NCBI GenBank assembly: GCA_035649275.1
Contig: DASRJW010000101.1
Coordinates: 1 to 39,472 of the forward strand
DNA: 39,472 bases
Direction: 5' to 3'
From: Candidatus Krumholzibacteriia bacterium
GTDB lineage: Bacteria > Krumholzibacteriota > Krumholzibacteriia > G020349025
Numbering within the stretch: the first letter of the stretch is position 1; each line of letters begins with the position of its first letter. The notes under the pieces are model-generated. The model saw only the letters and a program-made list of their open reading frames with translations, did not search any database and was not told the origin of the DNA. The position numbers and the translations under genes are program-made. Of the stretch, positions 8,140 through 16,158 are shown piece after piece.

Positions 8140-9348
8140 ATGCTCAGCCGCTTTACGCGACTTCTGGTACTGTCCCTGATCCTGCTGTCCCTGGCGAGCC
8201 CAGGCTTTGCGGCTCGGCGCTCGTCGCTGGGCGGCAACCTTCTGATCAAGGACACGGACGACATCTTCTTCCTGCCGCAGCGAGTCGTCGACTACAACCG
8301 GTTGTTGACGTTCGACTACGGCAGCAGCTCGGGCCTCGGCTCGGGCGGGATGATCTGGGGAAGCGAACGCATGGTCTTCGGTGCGTTTTCGCACCGCAGT
8401 GACTTCTTGGGCGCGATCCCCAACGCTTTCTTCACGATTGGCGATTTCGCCAGCATCAACAACGACGGGCAGAACGACCTCTTCGGCACCATCGGTGCCG
8501 GACCGGCGGGCGGCCCGTTCCAGTGGCTCGATCTCCTCTTCGGCTTCGGCAGCAACACCCCCATGGGGATTCGCCTGTCGGTCGGCCGGGCCCAGGATGA
8601 CACCAACGCCCCGCCGGCGCCGGAGGACAAGAGCGGCGTCACCAGCGTGGACGTCGTGTTCGGTCTCACCATGAAGAACGCCATCGAGCTGTCCGGTGAG
8701 GTCAGCTTCGCGTCGGGCACCGACGAGGTCGCTGGCACGCCTGGTGCCAAGACCGAGACTTCGCCGGTGGGCTTCGCCATCGGCGCGCGCAAGACCGCCA
8801 CGGAGGAGAGCGAAGATCTGCAGTTCGGCTGGCTGGGGAACTTCAGCTACGTGACCGGCGGCTCCGACGTCACCGGCACCACCACCTCCGAGAACGACCT
8901 CACGTCGATGGCGTTCTTGGTCGGCCTCGGCCCGGTGTACACGCCGACCGAGCGGACCTCCGTCGCCACGTATGGCACCTTCGCCTACCAGCGCACGACG
9001 GACAAGACCACCGCGGGTGGTACGACCAGCGAGCTCACCTCGACCGACTACGTCATCCCGGGCTGGAACGTCGCCGGAGAGGTCGAACTCGCGTCGTGGC
9101 TGCAGTGGCGTGGTGGCCTCGTGTCCCGCTACGTGATCTCCAACACCAAGCAGGAGAACACCGGTGCCCCGAACGAGACGACGGATACCTCGGGCCTGTC
9201 GTTCGAGTGGCACACCGGCGTGGGCTTCACGCTCGGGAACTTCAAGCTGGACGGCTACATCGATCCGTCCGTGATCACCAGTGGAACGGACCTGTTGGGT
9301 AACTCCAACGACCTGTTCGGCATGGTGACGGCGAGCTACGGCTTCTGA
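8140..9348 (+). CDS. predicted outer-membrane beta-barrel protein, function unknown
   Basis: A 402-residue protein with a clear signal peptide (RLLVLSLILLSLASPGFAA). The mature part alternates short amphipathic strands with Gly/Thr/Asp-rich turns, for example DVVFGLTMKNAIELSGEVSF, and ends in a terminal Phe (MVTASYGF), as expected of proteins inserted by the BAM machinery. The conserved-looking start NLLIKDTDDIFFLPQRVVDY precedes the barrel. A GGAGG lies 5 bases before the ATG, a promoter lies upstream and a strong terminator follows, so it is probably monocistronic and well expressed. I cannot name the family; a porin-like or structural role is possible but not shown. Confidence 0.85.
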   Translation: MLSRFTRLLVLSLILLSLASPGFAARRSSLGGNLLIKDTDDIFFLPQRVVDYNRLLTFDYGSSSGLGSGGMIWGSERMVFGAFSHRSDFLGAIPNAFFTIGDFASINNDGQNDLFGTIGAGPAGGPFQWLDLLFGFGSNTPMGIRLSVGRAQDDTNAPPAPEDKSGVTSVDVVFGLTMKNAIELSGEVSFASGTDEVAGTPGAKTETSPVGFAIGARKTATEESEDLQFGWLGNFSYVTGGSDVTGTTTSENDLTSMAFLVGLGPVYTPTERTSVATYGTFAYQRTTDKTTAGGTTSELTSTDYVIPGWNVAGEVELASWLQWRGGLVSRYVISNTKQENTGAPNETTDTSGLSFEWHTGVGFTLGNFKLDGYIDPSVITSGTDLLGNSNDLFGMVTASYGF

Positions 9349-9371
9349 GCCGCTCTCGCTGCGCTCGCTTG

Positions 9372-9407
9372 CCCGGCCCCGGTTTGCACCGGGGCCGGGT
9401 TTTTTTT
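9372..9407 (+). terminator. rho-independent terminator after the outer-membrane protein gene
   Basis: A perfect 11-bp stem, CCCGGCCCCGG (9372-9382) with CCGGGGCCGGG (9389-9399), closes a 6-base loop TTTGCA and is followed by eight T (9400-9407). It lies 24 bases after the stop codon and is the only textbook intrinsic terminator I found in the window. Confidence 0.95.
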
Positions 9408-9451
9408 AAGCGGAGAGAAGCCCTCTTGAGCGTGCGCCGCGCCCGCGCCTC

Positions 9452-12382
9452 TCACCAAGGTGATGGGTGCGAGACCCCGAGGCCCGGGCCGAGGAGGACG
9501 GCGTTGAGCAGCAGCCTCTCCGTGCCGCGGGTGGCGCGCCGGACGGTCGGGTCGATGGCGAAGAGGATGACCTGCCCCTTGCCCTGGGACTCGCGGGTGA
9601 CGACGGCGGTGCGGGCGACGCGGCTCGCCGTTTCGGGCCAGAGCAGTCCCGAAAGGTGCAGGCTGTCGATTTCGGCGTAGCGGGCCGCGACGCGGATGGG
9701 CTCGCGCGCGATGAGGGCGAGATCGCTGGCGAGCAGCACGGGCAGCTTCGCCGCCACACCGCTGGTGAGCCAATCGTCGGTGTCCACGTCGGCGCGCACC
9801 AGGGCACCGCGGGCGCGGAAGCGGCGCAGGCGCGCATCGGCGCGAGCGAGATCCTCGCGCTTCACTTCCGGCTTCTTCGCTTCCTCCTTCGCTTTCGCCG
9901 CCTTCTTCTCCGGCGCCAGGGCATAGCGCACCCCCGGCGGTCGCACCTGTTGCACGAAGCGCCGCGCCCCGGGACCGAGGAGCGGCATGTCCGCCGCCGC
10001 CGGCGCCCGTGCCGCGTCCCCCACCGCCTCGAGCCGCGGACTCTCCGGCAGCGGGAGCTGCGCCAAGGCGGGCGCGTACTGCGCCAGCACGTCGCGGCGC
10101 TGCCGCACCGCCGACAGGCCCTGGGCACTGTCGCTGGCGCAGGCCGCCCCGGCGCCGATGGCGACGAGGGTGCCGCCGGCCTTCACCCAGGTGCGCAGGT
10201 TGTCGATGCCGGCAGGTCCCAGGGCGCGGGCATAGGCAGCGCCGCTGCCGAAGGCATCGGGCATGACCACGACGTTGTACTTGGAGAGATCCATGTCTTC
10301 CACCGCGGTCACATCCAAACAGGAGACGCGCATCTGCAGCTCCTGGTCGAAGAGGTGCCAGAGTGAACCGTAGGAGGTGAAGGAAACCGGATTTCCGGCG
10401 AGCAGGGCGACGCGCGCCGGCTCCAGCGCCGGAAAGCGGTTGCCCCCCAGATCCGGGCCGGCGTCGGCACGGCCGCTGTCGGTGGGATGGATGGGGACTC
10501 CGGTCAGGCGCTGCACCGCCGCCACCATGGCAGGGAGCGATTCCGGGTTGGCGTTCACGCGCAGCAGGGCGCTACCGCGGGCGAAGCGCTGGCCGGCGAC
10601 AGCGAAGTCCTCCAAGGCGAGGCGCACGCTCGCGCCCCGCTCGAGGAGCGCCGCCACGGCGCGCAGGCTCGCGTCGCTGGCGCCATCGAAGACATAGGCA
10701 TAAGACGGCCGCCGGCTTTCTCCCGGCACCATCGCTTCCGCTTGGACTTTCTGCAGTGGTCCGCGGGGCGCCTCCGCCGTCCAGTAACACTCGACGCCGT
10801 AAGCGAGCGGCAGGGACCAGGTGGTCACGTCGTAGAGACGGGTGCCTTTGTCCTTCTCCAGGTAATCCCGTTCCTCCCTGAGGAAGCTGTCGGGCATGGC
10901 GAGATGGAAGTCGAAGAGCGTGCGCACCAGCGCGCCGAGGGGTTGCTCGAGCCCCACCACGTAGCTGCCGGCAGGCACCTCTTTTCTCCCCCACGTGCCG
11001 CCCCAGTAGTCGTGGGCGCCGGAGAGCACGAAGGGCGCCGAGGCTTGGCTGACCTCGATGCCCTGGAGCTCCAAGGTGTGCGCCAGGTGCCGGGCCCGGT
11101 CGGGGCTCGTGCCCGGGAGGAAGACGAAAGCGCGCAGCGGCCCGTTTTTGCCTGCGGTCACGGCGTGCTGGCGGGCGCCGCGGTAGTCGCGCAGGAGGGC
11201 GCGGCGATGCTGCATGAGGGTCTGCAGATTGGTGAGCGAGCTCTGGAACTGATGCTGCACCGCCTCGCGGTACGAGAGGTAGCTGCCATCGCTCTGCCGC
11301 AGCACGGTGCCGTCGGTGGAGGCCTGCTCGTAGAGCATGCCGATGGCGCCGCCGTACATGGCCCAGGAGCTGCCATAGCCGGGGAAGAATTCCTCGTTCC
11401 ACTCCCGTGTGTAATGACTCCAGCCGCGGCGGTCGAAGGCCGCCGCCTGATCGCCGGCGAAGATCCTCCACCAGGTTTGGGCCGTGGGCGGCAAGTGCGG
11501 GTTGAAGGGGGCGCGTGGCGGCGAGAAGAGATAGGTATCGTTGCCGCCCATCTCGTGCGCGTCCACCACCAGCTGCGGATGCCAGGCGAGGATCGTCTGC
11601 ACCCGCTCCCGCGTTTCCGGGTGTACCAGCGTGAACCAGTCGCGGTTGAGATCGAAGAGGTAATGGTTGCCCCGTCCCCAGGGCCAGAAGCCGCGATGCT
11701 GCAAGCTCTGGTCGTCCGGACTGGGAATCTGTCCGTTCAGCGCCCCCATCTGCGCCAGGTACCGTTCGCGGCCGTCGGGATTCTCGGTCGGATCGAGGAT
11801 GACGAGGAGGGAGTCGCGCAGCGCTTGGGTCGTCGCGTCCGTGCCGGCGGCGAGCTGATAGGCGAGCTGCAGCGCCGCATCGCACCCCGAGAGCTCGTCG
11901 CCATGGATCGAGTAACCGAACCAAGCCACGGCAGGTAGGTCCGGGGCGGGGGATTCAGGCGCGCTCTCCCGGGGCTCCGCGAAGTGCGCCAGGCGCTCCT
12001 GGATCGAGGCGAGAGCTGCCCCTTCGAGCCGGCGCTCGTCACCGAGGATCAGGTGGAAGAGCTCGCGCCCTTCGTGCGTCTGCCCGTGAATGAACAACCG
12101 GGCCCTGGGTGAGGTTTCGTCGAGGCGGGAGAAATAGCGGCGGATCTCGTCGTAGCGCGCCGGGCGGCTGCCCACCGGGAAGCCGAGCACGGCTTCCGGC
12201 GTCGGCACCTGCGGATCGTAGCTGCCGCCGGGAAAGAAGAAGGTCGCATCCCAGCGTTCCGAGGCGAAGCGCAAGTGGGACGGGCCCACCTGCTGCGCGC
12301 TCGAGGGAAGCGCCAGTCCGAGCAAGGCGGCGGCGCAGAACCAGCGCGAGGGAAATCGACGGCGAGGGGAAGACGCGAGCAT
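9452..12382 (-). CDS. secreted M14-type zinc carboxypeptidase with C-terminal amidotransferase-like region
   Basis: A 976-residue exported metallopeptidase homologue. Signal peptide: WFCAAALLGLALPSSAQ. The M14 domain (about 65-400) shows the zinc ligands H160 and E163 (YSIHGDELSG) and H276 (LVVDAHEMGG), with NPDGRER (201-207) and LNRDWF (245-250) lining the active site. The C-terminal half (about 410-970) contains a class-I-glutamine-amidotransferase-like segment (YNVVVMPDAFGSGAA, VKAGGTLVAIGAGAA) and a Lys/Glu-rich linker (KKAAKAKEEAKKPEVK). Long M14 proteins of this build occur in Gemmatimonadetes and related lineages; the substrate of this one is unknown. The ATG has AAGGAG 6 bases upstream. 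It diverges from mrp. Confidence 0.9.
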   Translation of the reverse strand: MLASSPRRRFPSRWFCAAALLGLALPSSAQQVGPSHLRFASERWDATFFFPGGSYDPQVPTPEAVLGFPVGSRPARYDEIRRYFSRLDETSPRARLFIHGQTHEGRELFHLILGDERRLEGAALASIQERLAHFAEPRESAPESPAPDLPAVAWFGYSIHGDELSGCDAALQLAYQLAAGTDATTQALRDSLLVILDPTENPDGRERYLAQMGALNGQIPSPDDQSLQHRGFWPWGRGNHYLFDLNRDWFTLVHPETRERVQTILAWHPQLVVDAHEMGGNDTYLFSPPRAPFNPHLPPTAQTWWRIFAGDQAAAFDRRGWSHYTREWNEEFFPGYGSSWAMYGGAIGMLYEQASTDGTVLRQSDGSYLSYREAVQHQFQSSLTNLQTLMQHRRALLRDYRGARQHAVTAGKNGPLRAFVFLPGTSPDRARHLAHTLELQGIEVSQASAPFVLSGAHDYWGGTWGRKEVPAGSYVVGLEQPLGALVRTLFDFHLAMPDSFLREERDYLEKDKGTRLYDVTTWSLPLAYGVECYWTAEAPRGPLQKVQAEAMVPGESRRPSYAYVFDGASDASLRAVAALLERGASVRLALEDFAVAGQRFARGSALLRVNANPESLPAMVAAVQRLTGVPIHPTDSGRADAGPDLGGNRFPALEPARVALLAGNPVSFTSYGSLWHLFDQELQMRVSCLDVTAVEDMDLSKYNVVVMPDAFGSGAAYARALGPAGIDNLRTWVKAGGTLVAIGAGAACASDSAQGLSAVRQRRDVLAQYAPALAQLPLPESPRLEAVGDAARAPAAADMPLLGPGARRFVQQVRPPGVRYALAPEKKAAKAKEEAKKPEVKREDLARADARLRRFRARGALVRADVDTDDWLTSGVAAKLPVLLASDLALIAREPIRVAARYAEIDSLHLSGLLWPETASRVARTAVVTRESQGKGQVILFAIDPTVRRATRGTERLLLNAVLLGPGLGVSHPSPW

Positions 12383-12585
12383 GCGGCGCTCCTTCGTGGA
12401 CCGCGCCAGGCGGCGCCAGCCGAACGCGCGTGCCGCCGCCCGGGGAGCGGCGCACGCAGGAAAGCGGCAGGGACGTGCGGGAATCTAGCGCAAGCGCTGG
12501 CGCAGCGCGAGGTCGCCGCTCCCGTCGCCACGTCCCCTCGTCGCGACGGGCGCCGCTGCGGCACCGAGCCTGCGCCGGGGCCGCC

Positions 12586-12614
12586 TTGACCGTGGCCCAG
12601 CCGGGCGTTAGGTT
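12586..12614 (+). promoter_or_regulatory. sigma70-type promoter for mrp
   Basis: TTGACC (12586-12591) and TAGGTT (12609-12614) are 17 bases apart, with the expected start of transcription about 100 bases before the mrp ATG. The same -35 and spacing recur at the korA promoter. It lies in the 335-base divergent gap (12383-12717), where I see no gene and no equally good minus-strand promoter; TAGATT on the minus strand near 12482-12490 lacks a -35. Confidence 0.6.
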
Positions 12615-12717
12615 CGCCTCCCGGCTCGGGGGCTCGAGCACCTCCCGGCGCCAGGTGAGCTCCCTCCTGATTCGCCGCTGCACTTCCCGCGGCGGTGCCC
12701 GACGAGAGGATTCCCGC

Positions 12718-13797
12718 ATGAGCGATCCAGCGCCGAAGGAACAGGTCCTCGCCGCCCTCCGCGCCCTCCAGCATCCCGACTTGGGCCGGGATGTCGTCAC
12801 CCTCGGCTTCGTCAAGGAGGTCGAGGCGAGCGGCGCCGAGGTCGCGGTGACCTTCGAGCTCCCCACCCCCGCGGCAGCATGGAAGGAGCGCATGGAAGCC
12901 GAAGCGCGCGCTCTCCTCGAACGCCTCCCCGGGGTGAAGCAGGTGCGGGTGAAGACGACGCTCCGCATCGGCGTCGTTCCGGGCCCGCGCGAGGACACCT
13001 TGCAGGGCATCAAGAACATGCTCGCGGTGGCGAGCGGCAAGGGCGGCGTGGGCAAGTCCACTGTGGCGGTGAACCTGGCGTTGGCGCTGCAGCGGCAAGG
13101 GGCGGCGACAGGGCTCCTGGATGCGGACATCTACGGCCCCAGCATCCCGATCATGATGGGAACGAGGGAGCGCCCGCCGGGCCAGCAAGGCCACCAGCTC
13201 CTGCCGGTGCAGGCGCACGGACTCAAGATGATGTCCATCGGTTTCGTGGCGCCGGCGGATGCGCCGGTCATCTGGCGCGGACCGATGGTGCACAAGATCG
13301 TGACCGAGTTCCTGCGCAACGTGGCCTGGGGCGAGCTGGACTATCTGGTGGTGGACCTGCCGCCGGGCACGGGGGACGCGCAGCTCACCCTGACGCAGAC
13401 GGCGCCGCTCTCGGGCGCGGTGGTGGTGACCACGCCGCAGGACGTGGCGCTCGAGGACGTGGTGCGCGCCATGCGCATGTTCGAAGAGGTCAAGGTGCCG
13501 ATCCTCGGCATCGTGGAGAACATGAGCTCCTTCGTCTGCCCGCAATGCGGCCACCGCGAGGACATCTTCGCCCGCGGCGGGGGCCGGCGCGCCGCCGAAC
13601 GCTTCGGGGTGCCTTTCCTCGGCGAGATTCCCATCCTACCCTCGATCCGTAGCGCCGGCGACCGGGGCCTGCCCATCGTGGCGGCGGAACCGGAAGGCGA
13701 GGCCGCCCAGGCCTTCCTCGCCGTGGCGGGCGCGGTGGCGGCGCAGCTCGCCAGCCTCTCGGCGCGCCCGCGCCGCCCGCCGACGATCAAGTTCTGA
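12718..13797 (+). CDS. apbC: Mrp/ApbC-type P-loop ATPase, iron-sulfur cluster carrier
   Basis: A 359-residue member of the Mrp/NBP35 family, which binds a [4Fe-4S] cluster at a dimer interface and passes it to apoproteins in the cytoplasm. The N-terminal MIP18/DUF59 domain (about 5-85, HPDLGRDVVTLGFV) is followed by the ATPase domain with a deviant Walker A (GKGGVGKS, 107-114), DADIYGPS (135-142) and the cluster-binding CPQC (C274, C277). VVDLPPGTGDAQLT is the switch region. The ATG at 12718 is preferred over the longer open frame because MSDPAPKEQVLAAL is the family N-terminus and AGAGGA precedes it. It ends 17 bases from the convergent class V gene. Confidence 0.95.
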   Translation: MSDPAPKEQVLAALRALQHPDLGRDVVTLGFVKEVEASGAEVAVTFELPTPAAAWKERMEAEARALLERLPGVKQVRVKTTLRIGVVPGPREDTLQGIKNMLAVASGKGGVGKSTVAVNLALALQRQGAATGLLDADIYGPSIPIMMGTRERPPGQQGHQLLPVQAHGLKMMSIGFVAPADAPVIWRGPMVHKIVTEFLRNVAWGELDYLVVDLPPGTGDAQLTLTQTAPLSGAVVVTTPQDVALEDVVRAMRMFEEVKVPILGIVENMSSFVCPQCGHREDIFARGGGRRAAERFGVPFLGEIPILPSIRSAGDRGLPIVAAEPEGEAAQAFLAVAGAVAAQLASLSARPRRPPTIKF

Positions 13798-13814
13798 TGT
13801 GAAACGCCGAAGCG

Positions 13815-15113
13815 CTAGGCGAGGGCGAGACGGCGAATGCCTTCGACGAGCTGCTCCACGTCGGCCTTGCGGTTCACCAAGTGCGTCGAGGCGCGCACGC
13901 AGTTGAGCCCCGGCGTGGCGACGGGATGCACGCGCACCGCGAGCTCCGTTCGCAACCAGTCGGCCACCTGCGTGTACGGCCGCCGCGTCACTCGGATGCC
14001 GACGAGGGGGAAGAGCGCCGCCCTTTCGGGCGTGGTGAGCAGCTCGATCCCGCCAATGCCGGCGAGGCCTTCCACCAGGTGCTGTGCCAGGAGCGTGGCG
14101 TGCTCCCGCACCACCTCGATGCTGAGTCCCGCGAGCCACTCCATCGAGGTCGCCAGGCCGGTGGCGAGGGCCGGCGCACGGGCCTCGAGCTCCAAGTCCC
14201 GCGCTGCGGTAACGCCGGCCGTCTGCGGCTCGTCGGAGGTCGTCGTGTCGTCGACGCGTCGACAGCGCGGCACCAGCCGCGGCAGGAGCTGCTGGCGTAC
14301 ATAGAGGAGCGCCGTTCCCTCGGGGCCGAGGAGGAAGCCGCTCCCGGAAGCGACATACCCGTCCACGCCGAGGGCGTGCAGATCCACCGGCACCATCCCG
14401 GCAGCGAGCGAGCCGTTCACCACCACCAGCACTCCTTGCTGGCGAGCCGCGGCGCACACCTCTTGCAGCGGCAGCAGCTCGCCCGTCGTCGGTGAAACCT
14501 GGGAGACGACGAGGACGGCGGCGCCAGAGAGCGCGGCGCGCCACACCGGTGCCTGCGGGCGCGGGGCGAAGGGTCGGAGCTTCACCCGTCCGGCCCGTGC
14601 CAGCGCCACCCAAGGGACGAACGTGCTCGGGGGTTCGTGCGCCGACAGAGCCACGACGGCACCGGGAGGGAGCGACAGGCTCTCCGCCAGCGTCAGCATC
14701 GCCTCGGTGGCGTCGTGCATGAGAGCGATCTCCGCCGCGTCGGCGCCGAAGAAACGGGCCACCGTGGTGCGCGCCGTCTCGACCGGATCCACGCTCCGCG
14801 TGACCGCATGGGCGGCGAGGTCGGTGGCGGTGCGCTGCATCTGCTCCAGCGTCTGCAGCGGCGTGATGCCGTGGTCGGCATGGTCGAAATAGCGTTCGCC
14901 CGGCTCGAGCGGGAAATCTTCCAGGAGGTCCTTCCAGAAGCGATGCGCCAGGTTGCCGCGGGCCTCTTTGGGTGCCAGAGGCGCTTCGGTGAACTGCCCG
15001 TGGGCGACGCGGGCGAGCAGCGCTCCTGCCGGCAAAGCGGCGCCGAGGGCGAGGATCTGGCGGCGGGACAGTCGCGACGGCTTCGCTCGCTCCGGGCCTT
15101 GGCCAGACTCCAC
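13815..15113 (-). CDS. Tat-exported class V aminotransferase homologue lacking the PLP lysine
   Basis: A 432-residue protein with the fold of class V PLP enzymes (cysteine desulfurase/isopenicillin-N-epimerase group): RYFDHADHGITPLQTL at the start, MHDATEAMLTLAESL, and VSQVSPTTGELLPL. The cofactor residues are changed. The Asp that binds the PLP ring nitrogen is Asn (VVVNGSLAAG, N233) and the Schiff-base lysine of the family's SGHKWLLGP is Gly (SGSGFLLGP, G259). Both were checked at codon level. It is therefore unlikely to be a normal PLP enzyme. The N-terminus has a twin-arginine signal (LSRRQIL, then a hydrophobic stretch ending AHGQ), so it is exported folded. I prefer the GTG at 15113, with GGAGG 4 bases upstream, over the ATG at 15224, which has no ribosome site. 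Confidence 0.85.
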   Translation of the reverse strand: MESGQGPERAKPSRLSRRQILALGAALPAGALLARVAHGQFTEAPLAPKEARGNLAHRFWKDLLEDFPLEPGERYFDHADHGITPLQTLEQMQRTATDLAAHAVTRSVDPVETARTTVARFFGADAAEIALMHDATEAMLTLAESLSLPPGAVVALSAHEPPSTFVPWVALARAGRVKLRPFAPRPQAPVWRAALSGAAVLVVSQVSPTTGELLPLQEVCAAARQQGVLVVVNGSLAAGMVPVDLHALGVDGYVASGSGFLLGPEGTALLYVRQQLLPRLVPRCRRVDDTTTSDEPQTAGVTAARDLELEARAPALATGLATSMEWLAGLSIEVVREHATLLAQHLVEGLAGIGGIELLTTPERAALFPLVGIRVTRRPYTQVADWLRTELAVRVHPVATPGLNCVRASTHLVNRKADVEQLVEGIRRLALA

Positions 15114-15245
15114 GTTGCCTCCGGGGAGAGTCGACAAGCCGCTGGCGCTCCCGCGCCTGCGAGCGGCTCGGTGGCGGGCCCCTAGAATGGGGCCAAGGCG
15201 GGCATTCGTCCAGAGGCAATGCAAGCGCGTCCCAGCGCCAGCGCT

Positions 15246-15974
15246 TCAGTGCGCGTGGCGTGGCGCGGCCGCAGCAGCGAAGGCGTGCGGGAACCGTTGC
15301 TGCAGGGCGACGACGATGGTACGCGCCGCCACCTCGACCCCCATGCGGTCCAGGTGGACGCAGAGGTCGTAGCCGAGAGGGTCGTCCACCTGACGGTGGA
15401 AGCTGCGCCAGACGAACTCACTCCTCCATCGATCCAGACGGCGGAGGCCGCGGCGGGAAGCGACGGCGCTCGCCGGCGGCAGCTCTTCGCGCCAGCGCTG
15501 CAGTCTGGACTCGAAATCGCGCACCACCAGGACGGCCAGACGGTGTTGCTGGGGAATGACGAAGCTGGCGCCGCGGCCGACGAAGATGCCGCGCCCCTCC
15601 ATGGCGAGGGAGAAGAGCAGACGCGACAGGCGCTGTACGTAGCCGGCGCTCGACATGTGATCGGGCACGAGGAGATGGTAGATCCAGTCTTCCCGGTAGC
15701 CGAGCAGGCGCTCGTCGAGGGACTCGAGAACGCTCTTGCCCAGCTCGTCGTTCTCGTGCAGCGCCGCGCGGATCTGGCGGTCGAAGACTTGCCAGCCGAT
15801 CGTGGCAGCGATGCGCTCGGCGAGCTCGCCGGCTCCAGAGCCCGGGGGCTGCGCGAGCGCGAGGTTGGCGCGGGGCGTGCTCTCTGGAACGGGCGGGTGC
15901 GGCTGCTCGCTCTGCCAGAGTCGGGCCTGGCGGTCCAGGAGACGCTCGATCTGACCAACGCGGACGGCCTTCAT
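15246..15974 (-). CDS. cytidylate-kinase-like family protein
   Basis: A 242-residue protein resembling the stand-alone cytidylate kinase-like family. The P-loop region is QPPGSGAGELAERIA (about 41-55), which has Gly-Ser-Gly-x-Gly but no lysine, as is usual for this family (GSGGREIA type) and unlike true Cmk. Downstream are WQVFDRQI, a conserved MEGRGIFVGRGASFVI strand and VVRDFESRLQRW, the lid/nucleotide-binding region. The substrate is unknown; in other bacteria such proteins are thought to be nucleotide-binding regulators or kinases of undefined specificity. A 35-residue N-terminal extension precedes the P-loop domain. The ATG has AGGAGGT 5 bases upstream. The next gene on this strand is the PLP-less class V protein after a 132-base gap. 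Confidence 0.8.
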   Translation of the reverse strand: MKAVRVGQIERLLDRQARLWQSEQPHPPVPESTPRANLALAQPPGSGAGELAERIAATIGWQVFDRQIRAALHENDELGKSVLESLDERLLGYREDWIYHLLVPDHMSSAGYVQRLSRLLFSLAMEGRGIFVGRGASFVIPQQHRLAVLVVRDFESRLQRWREELPPASAVASRRGLRRLDRWRSEFVWRSFHRQVDDPLGYDLCVHLDRMGVEVAARTIVVALQQRFPHAFAAAAAPRHAH

Positions 15975-16158
15975 GGCGGACCTCCTGGGGTCCGGGGAGC
16001 ACGCCCGCTAACGCGGCGCGCGGCATCCCAGCGTCCTCGAATCTACGGCGCCCGCAGCGCCTGGGGTAGGATGCACGGCGCAGCCGGCGGGGGCGCGCCG
16101 GGAGCAGGGCTCGGCGTGAGTCGCCTCGGCTCGGAGCCTCGTCCGCGGGAGGACAGCG

